Source: an uncultured Clostridia bacterium (GTDB lineage Bacteria; Bacillota; Clostridia; Christensenellales; UBA1242). From it: a DNA stretch of 7,841 nt. The position numbers and the translations under genes are program-made. Below, in pieces: positions 1 through 5,583 of this stretch (within the stretch, counting starts at the first letter, position 1; each line of letters starts with the position of its first letter). The stretch covers positions 1 to 7,841 of the forward strand of contig CAKVMF010000043.1 of NCBI GenBank assembly GCA_934771675.1. Direction: 5' to 3'. Below the pieces are notes generated by a model that saw only the letters and a program-made list of their open reading frames with translations, ran no database searches and had not been told where the DNA came from.

Positions 1-1657
1 CAACAGCAAGTGCCGTTTCAAGACTATCACCCGTAATCATGATTGGACGTATTTTTGCCTGTTTACACTTTGCAACAGCCTCCTTAACACCTTCTTTTGG
101 CGGATCAACCAAACCAACAAGTCCAACCAAAATCAAATCATTTTCAACATTTTCATCAAAAGTTTCACCATAACCAAATGGTCTATAAGCCAATGCCAAA
201 ACTTTATAAGCCTTTTTGCTCATTGCCTTTTCTTTTGCCAAAAATCTGTTTTCAATAAGTTTTGTTAATTTGTAAACTTTTCCACCCTTTAAAAATCTTG
301 TGGATTTTTTCAAAACAGAACTGAGTCCACCCTTTGTTAAAACCAAGCTTTCATTACCAAATTTATTTAAAGTTGTCATCATTTTTCTTGTTGAATCAAA
401 TGGAATTTCATTTATTCTTTCATGTTCAGTTCGCAAATGCTCCAAACTCTCACCAAGATTGAAAAGATATTTTGATAATGCAATTTCAACAGGATCACCA
501 AGAAATTCACCCTTATTCAAAACATCAATTTCATTATCATTGCAAAGCCCCAAAATATGATTGCAAATATCAAGGTCTTTGTTGTTATTTTTTACATTCA
601 AGTAACTCTTTTCATTTGCATAAATTTCAACCAGCGTCATTTGATTAGTTGTTATTGTTCCTGTTTTGTCTGAACAAATAATTTGCGTTGCGCCAAGCGT
701 TTCAATTGCTGACATTTGCTTAACAATCGTTTTCTTTTTTGACATTTGAACCACACCAATTGTTAGCGTGGCAGTTATTGAAACAGGCAAAATTTCAGGA
801 ACACTTGCAAGAATCATTGAGATGCAAAGCATAATAATTGAGAGTGCATCTTTTTTTAAAATCAAACCATAACAAAGGGTTATAGCAACCAAAATGCTAG
901 CGATTACCGTTATAAATCCGCTAACTTTTTTTATCTTAACTTGAAGCGGAGTAAGACTATCATCACTTTTTTCAATGTTGCCAGCAATTTTTCCAAGTTC
1001 TGTGTCCATTCCGGTGCTAAATATCACAGCTTCTGCCTTTCCATTAACAACACTTGTTCCAGAAAATAAAATATTTGATTGATCTTGAATAAGTTTGTCA
1101 CCAGAAAGTGTGCTTTCAAACTTGTCAACTGATAAGCTTTCACCCGTCAAAATTGATTCATCAACTTTCAGTTTTACACTTTTTATAATCCTTGCATCTG
1201 CAGGGATTTTGTCACCAGCATCAAGACTTATAATATCACCAACAACAAGTTTTGTTGTATCAATTTCGACCCACTTTCCATCTCGTTTAACTTGCGTCTT
1301 TGAAGATGTTAAGGTTTTTAAAGATTCAATTGCGTTTTCAGATTTCATTTCTTGAACAAATCCCATAATTGCATTTGCCAAAACACATGAAAAAATTACA
1401 ATTGGTTCCAGCAAACTTTCATGATTAACAATTGAAAATACAAGTGAAACAATTCCAACCAAAATAAGCAGCAAAACCATCATATTTGCAAACTGTTCAA
1501 AAAATATCTTTATTGCACTCTTTCTTCCTTTTTGTTTAAGTGCATTTTCACCAAATTTTTCAAGACGATCTCCTGCTTCTGCCGAGCTTAAGCCTTCTTT
1601 TGAACTATTTGTATTATTCAAAACTTCATCAATCGTCTGCTCATAAAACCGCTTCAT
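1..1657 (-). CDS. P2-type cation-transporting ATPase (Ca2+-ATPase-like), C-terminal part beyond window
   Basis: This membrane ion pump couples ATP hydrolysis to cation transport. It is incomplete: 552 residues are visible and the 3' end runs off the left edge. In order I see a cation-ATPase N-terminal domain (about 3-45), membrane segments M1/M2 (about 55-100), the actuator domain with TGES at 171-174, M3/M4 (about 248-300) with PEILP at 287-291, the phosphorylation motif DKTGT with Asp330, N-domain motifs GDPVEIAL (387-394) and FDSTRKMM (420-427), a KGG loop at 442-444 where the family usually has KGA, DPPKEG at 518-523 and TGD at 542-544. The M4 motif keeps the cation-binding Glu288 but has Ile in place of the usual Gly of PEGLP. 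The hinge motif GDGxNDxxAL and M5-M10 should lie beyond the edge. Start is ATG at 1657, preceded closely by GAGGG. The overall pattern fits the Ca2+ pump class best, but the ion is not proven. No convincing promoter lies between the upstream terminator and this start. Confidence 0.93.
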   Translation of the reverse strand, partial: MKRFYEQTIDEVLNNTNSSKEGLSSAEAGDRLEKFGENALKQKGRKSAIKIFFEQFANMMVLLLILVGIVSLVFSIVNHESLLEPIVIFSCVLANAIMGFVQEMKSENAIESLKTLTSSKTQVKRDGKWVEIDTTKLVVGDIISLDAGDKIPADARIIKSVKLKVDESILTGESLSVDKFESTLSGDKLIQDQSNILFSGTSVVNGKAEAVIFSTGMDTELGKIAGNIEKSDDSLTPLQVKIKKVSGFITVIASILVAITLCYGLILKKDALSIIMLCISMILASVPEILPVSITATLTIGVVQMSKKKTIVKQMSAIETLGATQIICSDKTGTITTNQMTLVEIYANEKSYLNVKNNNKDLDICNHILGLCNDNEIDVLNKGEFLGDPVEIALSKYLFNLGESLEHLRTEHERINEIPFDSTRKMMTTLNKFGNESLVLTKGGLSSVLKKSTRFLKGGKVYKLTKLIENRFLAKEKAMSKKAYKVLALAYRPFGYGETFDENVENDLILVGLVGLVDPPKEGVKEAVAKCKQAKIRPIMITGDSLETALAV

Positions 1658-1690
1658 ATTCCCTCACTACATAAATGTGCTAAAAATTGC

Positions 1691-1719
1691 AAAAAGCTTG
1701 AGATAACCCCAAGCTTTTT
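1691..1719 (-). terminator. Intrinsic terminator after rubrerythrin
   Basis: A perfect 10-bp inverted repeat (AAAAAGCTTG / CAAGCTTTTT) flanks a 9-base loop, starting four bases after the rubrerythrin stop codon. Read on the minus strand the stem ends in a run of five T, as in a Rho-independent terminator. The A-run on the other arm makes it potentially bidirectional. It separates the rubrerythrin operon from the P-type ATPase gene, whose start is only about 33 bases further on. Confidence 0.85.
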
Positions 1720-1722
1720 TGA

Positions 1723-2262
1723 TTAATAATTTTCTTTTCTTACTTCAAAATAACTTTGTGCATGATTGCAAACTGGACAAACTTCAGGAGCTTTTGTTCC
1801 AACAACAATGTGTCCGCAATTTCTACATTCCCAAATTGTTACTGTTGATTTTTCAAAAACTTCTTTTGTTTCAACATTATGCAAAAGCGCTCTGTATCTT
1901 TCTTCATGTGCTTTTTCAATTGCACCAACCATTCTGAACTTTGCAGCAAGTTGTGGGAAGCCTTCTTCTTCAGCTTCTTTTGCAAATTTTTCATACATAT
2001 CAGTCCACTCATAGTTTTCACCACTTGCAGCTGCTTCAAGGTTTTCAGCTGTTGAACCAATACCATTCAATTCTTTAAACCAAAGTTTTGCATGTTCTTT
2101 TTCGTTTTCAGCAGTTTTTGTGAAGATTTCACTGATTTGTTCAAAACCTTCTTTTTTTGCAACGGATGCAAAGTATGTGTATTTGTTTCTTGCTTGAGAT
2201 TCTCCAGCAAAAGCATCCATCAAATTTTTTTCTGTTTTTGTTCCTTTGTATTTATTTTCCAT
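1723..2262 (-). CDS. rbr: Rubrerythrin (non-haem di-iron peroxidase with rubredoxin domain)
   Basis: Rubrerythrin reduces hydrogen peroxide to water in the cytoplasm of anaerobes, taking electrons from NAD(P)H through rubredoxin-type carriers. The 179-residue protein has the classic two-domain length. Residues about 10-135 form the ferritin-like four-helix domain, with candidate di-iron ligands Glu21 (in GESQAR), Glu54-x-x-His57, Glu96 and Glu99 (in KEAEEEGF) and Glu116-x-x-His119 (in EKAHEERY). Residues about 142-175 form the rubredoxin-like domain with CxxC pairs at Cys146/Cys149 and Cys162/Cys165 for one FeS4 iron. All expected metal ligands are present. The start is ATG at 2262 with AGGAG (2270-2274) seven bases upstream. 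That site directly abuts the stop codon of the DUF368 gene, so the two are co-transcribed and possibly translationally coupled. The gene ends at an intrinsic terminator. Confidence 0.97.
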   Translation of the reverse strand: MENKYKGTKTEKNLMDAFAGESQARNKYTYFASVAKKEGFEQISEIFTKTAENEKEHAKLWFKELNGIGSTAENLEAAASGENYEWTDMYEKFAKEAEEEGFPQLAAKFRMVGAIEKAHEERYRALLHNVETKEVFEKSTVTIWECRNCGHIVVGTKAPEVCPVCNHAQSYFEVRKENY

Positions 2263-2274
2263 AATTTTTCTCCT

Positions 2275-3402
2275 TTATATTTTTTTATCTTTTTTTCTTT
2301 CAAAATTTACAAACCAATAAGATATTAATATTCCAACAGCAAAAACAACAACACCAATCAATATATCTCTAAGACAATTGCCGTTTGTTCCCCAGCCCCT
2401 ATAAACATCCATCACTTCTGGATTGAAAAACATTGTGAGCATTGAGCCAAGTGAAAGTCCTGAAATTGTCCAGAATGTTTTTGTTTTGTCTTTTTTGATT
2501 AAAGCTGAAAGCCCTTTTGAAACTGTAACCAGCCCAATTGCAAATCCAACAATCAAACAAATATAAACCAAAAAGATTGATGGATTTTGTTTGAAGTTTG
2601 TTAAACTAACTGATTCCATAAGTGGAGTGAAGTATCCAACAGCCATCAAAAGAGCTGTTGCGCTAAGTCCTGGAACGAGCTGTGTTATTGCAACAAGATA
2701 GCCCAAAATCAAAAACATAATGTAATGATAAAATTTTAAATCAACAAGCGATTGTTGACCAACACTTGAAAAGATTGAAACTGAAGAAATCAAAATTGGA
2801 ATAACAATCCCAACCACAAACAAAGCAATGTTTGTTTTTGATTTTTGAGTTCCTTTAATTTCATCGGTAACCGCTGGATACGCCCCAAACATGAGCCCCG
2901 CAAAAAGTGCAATGATGATAAACGGCATAATGTTGAGCAAAGCTCTAACACCAAAGAAGCCAGCAACAAATCCAACTAATGCGCCAAGCAAAATTGGGAG
3001 CAAATAACAAAAACATTTTTTGAATTTTTTAAAGATATTTCCAATTGCATAAAGCAAATTTTGATACATTTTAAAAATGATTGCCACTGCCGAGCCACTA
3101 ACCCCCGGAACAATAACCGCAAGCCCAATAAACACTCCCAAAAGTCCACCTTTTGCGACTTTTTTTGTGCTTCCGTAACTGAGACTAAGATTTTCATCTT
3201 CATCGCTTGAAACAATGGTTTTTACATCACTTTCAGGTTTAACTTCCTGTTTCGTTTCAGATTGAACATTTTCTTTTGCTGTTTTGATTTCAGTGTTTTC
3301 TGATTCTTTATTGCTAACTTTAGTCTTAACAACTGGTTGATTATCTTCTGTTTTTTTAACTTTGCTTTTTGAATCCTTTTGATTTTTTTCCAGTTCTTCC
3401 AT
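2275..3402 (-). CDS. DUF368 family membrane protein (PopT-like undecaprenyl-phosphate translocase) with charged N-terminal tail
   Basis: DUF368 proteins (PopT) have been shown in other bacteria to return undecaprenyl phosphate, the lipid carrier of cell-wall synthesis, across the membrane. Membership here rests on two internally repeated signature helices, PGVSGS at residues 99-104 and PGLSAT at 244-249, each set in a glycine-rich membrane segment and followed by an aromatic Tyr. About eight hydrophobic segments are seen, roughly 85-110, 130-152, 155-175, 191-211, 225-258, 275-295, 309-326 and 346-365, ending in a Lys-rich tail. Residues 1 to about 80 are unusual: a Lys/Glu/Ser/Thr/Val-rich, probably disordered cytoplasmic extension. 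The protein is 375 residues from ATG at 3402, chosen because GGGG (3409-3412) sits six bases upstream. An in-frame TTG at 3414 would add four residues but has no good ribosome site. It lies 60 bases after the MazG-like gene and 12 before rubrerythrin. Family is confident; the transport role is inferred from homologues. Confidence 0.88.
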   Translation of the reverse strand: MEELEKNQKDSKSKVKKTEDNQPVVKTKVSNKESENTEIKTAKENVQSETKQEVKPESDVKTIVSSDEDENLSLSYGSTKKVAKGGLLGVFIGLAVIVPGVSGSAVAIIFKMYQNLLYAIGNIFKKFKKCFCYLLPILLGALVGFVAGFFGVRALLNIMPFIIIALFAGLMFGAYPAVTDEIKGTQKSKTNIALFVVGIVIPILISSVSIFSSVGQQSLVDLKFYHYIMFLILGYLVAITQLVPGLSATALLMAVGYFTPLMESVSLTNFKQNPSIFLVYICLIVGFAIGLVTVSKGLSALIKKDKTKTFWTISGLSLGSMLTMFFNPEVMDVYRGWGTNGNCLRDILIGVVVFAVGILISYWFVNFERKKDKKI

Positions 3403-3408
3403 TGTTTT

Positions 3409-3412
3409 CCCC
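3409..3412 (-). promoter_or_regulatory. Ribosome binding site choosing the DUF368 start
   Basis: GGGG followed by AAAACA lies six bases before ATG at 3402. The in-frame TTG at 3414 immediately precedes this GGGG, so the purine run can serve only the ATG. This is why the shorter start was chosen. Confidence 0.6.
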
Positions 3413-3462
3413 AAGACAATTATTCATTTGATCCAATATGACCTTTTTTTGAAAAGCGGTTT

Positions 3463-3723
3463 TCATATTTTTTTTAACACTTTATCAACAGCTTCTTCAA
3501 TGTCTATGTTATTTTCAATTCCAAATGACAAAAGTGAATAAACCAGGTCACCATATTCAAGCTTCATGTCGTCAGTAAGTTTAAAATCTTCACTGCCATA
3601 ATTTTCAGCTTTGATGATTTCCTTTGAAAACTCTCCAAGTTCACTCAAAACATCCATAAGACGAATTTCAGGTTTGAGCGGAGTTAAGTAAGTTTTGTTA
3701 AAAGATTCAATTTTTTTAATCAT
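3463..3723 (-). CDS. Small MazG-like nucleotide pyrophosphohydrolase
   Basis: Single-domain MazG-like proteins hydrolyse (d)NTPs to NMP and pyrophosphate, cleaning the nucleotide pool in the cytoplasm. The 86-residue protein is nearly all helical and carries the metal-binding pattern of the family: Glu28-x-x-Glu31 (in SELGEF), then Glu56-x-x-Asp59 (in EYGDLV), 24 residues apart, within the usual spacing. The first Glu of the common EExxE form is Ser27 here. The start is ATG at 3723, with GGTGG five bases upstream. A longer in-frame ATG at 3771 would add 16 residues, but it lies inside the upstream terminator hairpin and has no ribosome site, so it is rejected. The gene ends in TGA. It is first of three same-strand genes with DUF368 and rubrerythrin. 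Substrate cannot be told from sequence. Other all-alpha NTP pyrophosphatases (dUTPase-like, HisE-like) are less likely. Confidence 0.75.
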   Translation of the reverse strand: MIKKIESFNKTYLTPLKPEIRLMDVLSELGEFSKEIIKAENYGSEDFKLTDDMKLEYGDLVYSLLSFGIENNIDIEEAVDKVLKKI

Positions 3724-3728
3724 ATTTA

Positions 3729-3733
3729 CCACC
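3729..3733 (-). promoter_or_regulatory. Ribosome binding site choosing the MazG-like start
   Basis: GGTGG lies five bases before ATG at 3723. It sits just downstream of the lipoprotein terminator, so ribosomes loading here would not have to open that hairpin. Confidence 0.55.
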
Positions 3734-3742
3734 GCCCATTTC

Positions 3743-3784
3743 ACAAAAAAAGAGAACGGATTCTTTTTCATTCTCTTTTTTTGT
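3743..3784 (-). terminator. Intrinsic terminator of the lipoprotein gene
   Basis: A perfect 14-bp inverted repeat (ACAAAAAAAGAGAA and its complement) encloses a 14-base loop, 17 bases past the lipoprotein stop codon. On the minus strand the stem runs into seven consecutive T. The symmetric A and T runs could also stop transcription from the opposite direction. It lies between the lipoprotein gene and the MazG-like gene, leaving only about 19 bases before the latter's ATG. Confidence 0.85.
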
Positions 3785-3801
3785 TAACTTAAATTTTAAA
3801 A

Positions 3802-5391
3802 TTAGTAATTAAGCAAAAAGATTGTATAAGAGTAAACTTCAGTTGTTACAGGTGTTTTAAATGTAATTTTTGTAATGTTTTCTGCAACAAGTTCACCGTT
3901 TACATGAATTGTTATTTCAACATCATGAACAACGGCTTTGTATGTTCCTGTCTCATTTTCAACCGCAACAAATGCTGAAAGGTCATTGAACATAAGTTCT
4001 TGACGTCTGCCTTCTTCAATTGTTTTGTTGTTGTTTGCAATAATAATCCCGCATTTTGATGACCAGTTTGAAACTTCATAAGAATATTTGTAGAAATATT
4101 GTTTTGTTTCATCACCAACAACTGCTTTTTCAACATAAGCAGTTGTTCCATCGTAATACAAGTGCATTGAATCACTTTCTTGGACTTCAGTTACAGTTGC
4201 TTTTCCTGAACCAAGCACTGAAGCTCTTACACTTGAAACATTTGAACTATTTCCGAATTGAATACCTTCAACTCTAAACTTAAATGTGAGCATTGAAAAG
4301 TTTGCATAATCAATTTCAAAGTTTTCTTCACCCTCGTTTGCAGTTGTGCGGAGATAGTCATATGGCAAAGCAGTTTTGCTTAAATTAAATGTCCAAACGT
4401 TACCCACTTTTGTGACTTGGTTATCATCAATCAAAGTGTCATAGCAATAAAGTGAAGCTCTTTCCAAACTTGTACCTTCTGGAATATTGAATGTAAAAGT
4501 AATTGGAACATATTCTGTTGAAGAATCATTGAGCTCATCAAGTGAAATCTTGTTTGAACCAATTGTCATAATCTTTCCAGATTCATTTTCAATGTTGTAA
4601 CCTGAAGGTCTTGTTAATTTGGTTGGATTTACAACAACGTTATATTCAGTGGCATAAACATCATTTGCTGTTTTGAATGAATATTTGTAGTAATTGTTCT
4701 CCATATCATAAACAAGTTCTTTTTCACCTTCAAACAATTTTAAGTTGCAAGACGTATCTGAACCATAATAACCCATTGTTTGAGAACATCTGAGATAAAT
4801 TGAAGCATCAGCATTGATGAAATCTTCATAATAAAAACTATAGTCAGTTCTAACACCATTGTTGATTCTTGACAAAAGGGTCATTGAATTTGGAATGTTT
4901 ACAAATTGAAAATCATTACCAGCTCTATTTTTATCACTTGCTGAAATGTTTGCAGCCCATGCAAAGTTGATTTTTATTTGTTTTTGATCTGCCACAAAAG
5001 TGATTGCTTTGTTTTCAACATAATTTCCAAGTGTAACCTTTCCGACTTTTGAAAAACCACTTTCAACTATGTTTGCATTTGTGATGGTGTCCATTACCCA
5101 ATCAACATCTGCACCATCAACTTTGATTTTCAAAGTGTCAACCTTGTAAGTGTTTTTTAAATACACATCATAGGTTCTTGACTCTTTGTTTTCAAGAGTA
5201 AGGTCAACATCAGTTGCATTGTTTTCATTTCTAAGATAAGCGAAAGCTGAATCGTATGAAAGATTGCATACCACATTTTCAGGCTCTGGCTCAACATCTC
5301 CGCCACCTTTTTTGCAACCAACAAAAAGAAGTGATGCAGGAAGAACAATTGCACAAAGCAAAATAACCATCATTTTTAATTTTTTAGCCAC
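3802..5391 (-). CDS. Secreted lipoprotein of unknown function, beta-rich with repeat-like modules
   Basis: I do not recognise a named family. Residues 1-26 are a lipoprotein signal: basic Lys3, Lys4 and Lys6, a hydrophobic core (7-24) and a lipobox-like FVGC with Cys26 as the predicted lipid-attachment residue. Phe at the -3 position is less usual than Leu. After Cys26 comes a short Lys/Gly/Glu/Pro linker (27-39). The mature region (about 40-529) is rich in Thr, Val, Tyr, Asn and Asp in alternating beta-strand style, suggesting several extracellular beta-sandwich modules. Similar stretches ending in Tyr-Lys-Tyr-Ser recur at about 218-240 and 410-438, with a looser match at about 312-338. No catalytic motif is visible. 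The start is GTG at 5391, nine bases after AGGAG; the next in-frame ATG at residue 7 has no such site and would drop the basic N-terminus. It has its own promoter and terminator, so it is probably monocistronic. A surface adhesion or binding role is only a guess. Confidence 0.85.
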   Translation of the reverse strand: MAKKLKMMVILLCAIVLPASLLFVGCKKGGGDVEPEPENVVCNLSYDSAFAYLRNENNATDVDLTLENKESRTYDVYLKNTYKVDTLKIKVDGADVDWVMDTITNANIVESGFSKVGKVTLGNYVENKAITFVADQKQIKINFAWAANISASDKNRAGNDFQFVNIPNSMTLLSRINNGVRTDYSFYYEDFINADASIYLRCSQTMGYYGSDTSCNLKLFEGEKELVYDMENNYYKYSFKTANDVYATEYNVVVNPTKLTRPSGYNIENESGKIMTIGSNKISLDELNDSSTEYVPITFTFNIPEGTSLERASLYCYDTLIDDNQVTKVGNVWTFNLSKTALPYDYLRTTANEGEENFEIDYANFSMLTFKFRVEGIQFGNSSNVSSVRASVLGSGKATVTEVQESDSMHLYYDGTTAYVEKAVVGDETKQYFYKYSYEVSNWSSKCGIIIANNNKTIEEGRRQELMFNDLSAFVAVENETGTYKAVVHDVEITIHVNGELVAENITKITFKTPVTTEVYSYTIFLLNY

Positions 5392-5400
5392 TATAGTTTT

Positions 5401-5405
5401 CTCCT
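5401..5405 (-). promoter_or_regulatory. Ribosome binding site supporting the GTG start of the lipoprotein
   Basis: AGGAG lies nine bases before GTG at 5391. The in-frame ATG codons at residues 7 and 8 are too far away to use it. Confidence 0.7.
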
Positions 5406-5427
5406 TTGAATAATTTTACACATATCA

Positions 5428-5456
5428 ATTTTAACATATAAATATTTTTTTGTAAA
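5428..5456 (-). promoter_or_regulatory. Vegetative-type promoter of the lipoprotein gene
   Basis: On the minus strand a -35 box TTTACA (5456-5451) and a -10 box TAAAAT (5433-5428) are 17 bases apart, with TG one base before the -10 box as in an extended -10 element. Each hexamer has a single mismatch to the housekeeping sigma consensus. Transcription would start near 5421, giving a leader of about 30 bases that contains the ribosome site. No operator is evident. Confidence 0.65.
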
Positions 5457-5490
5457 TTAAAAGCATAAAGATTTTGTGATTTATATATCA

Positions 5491-5520
5491 ATTATTATGT
5501 GAGCAAACAGCAATAATAAT
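5491..5520. repeat. AT-rich inverted repeat upstream of the lipoprotein promoter
   Basis: ATTATTAT (5491-5498) and its exact complement ATAATAAT (5513-5520) flank a 14-base, more GC-containing centre. It lies about 35 bases upstream of the -35 box of the lipoprotein promoter. It lacks a T-run, so it is not a convincing terminator. It could be a regulator-binding dyad or chance in AT-rich DNA. Confidence 0.35.
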
Positions 5521-5556
5521 ACACAGGGGTTGATACTGTTTTTGCGTGATTTCCAA

Positions 5557-5580
5557 AGAGACTTTTAATATTAAATCTCT
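5557..5580 (-). terminator. Possible weak terminator hairpin after glmS
   Basis: Three bases past the glmS stop codon, AGAGA and TCTCT flank the 12-base palindrome TTTAATATTAAA with a two-base bulge. Read on the minus strand it is followed only by TTT, so the stem is AT-rich and the T-tract poor. Its position suits the end of the glmM-glmS transcript, but the structure alone is weak. The rest of the 5457-5556 spacer shows no gene. Confidence 0.3.
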
Positions 5581-5583
5581 AAT

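Noticed and set aside
300..560. Plus-strand open frames at 300-560, 1095-1355, 1719-1937, 2092-2328, 4056-4277, 6424-6609, 6616-6861 and 7557-7760
   Set aside because: They are antisense to well-supported minus-strand genes, lack ribosome sites and consist of low-complexity Phe/Leu/Ser-rich translations typical of shadow frames.
1658..1722. Promoter for the P-type ATPase in the short gap after the rubrerythrin terminator
   Set aside because: Candidate boxes TTGCAA and TATGTA are only 13 bases apart and would start the transcript on top of the ribosome site.
2790..3419. Minus-strand frames overlapping the DUF368 gene (2790-2975, 2976-3215, 3222-3419)
   Set aside because: They are out-of-frame translations of a gene with clear family motifs. 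No frameshift is needed to explain the DUF368 reading frame.
3450..3465. Hairpin TGAAAA-GCGG-TTTTCA at the MazG-like stop codon, followed on the plus strand by a T-run
   Set aside because: It has only a 6-bp AT-rich stem. On the coding strand it is followed by A rather than T, so it would not terminate the operon. It is probably chance in AT-rich DNA.
3724..3771. N-terminal extension of the MazG-like protein from an ATG at 3771
   Set aside because: It would be translated from within the loop and stem of the lipoprotein terminator and lacks a ribosome site. ATG at 3723 has GGTGG at good spacing and fits the domain boundary.
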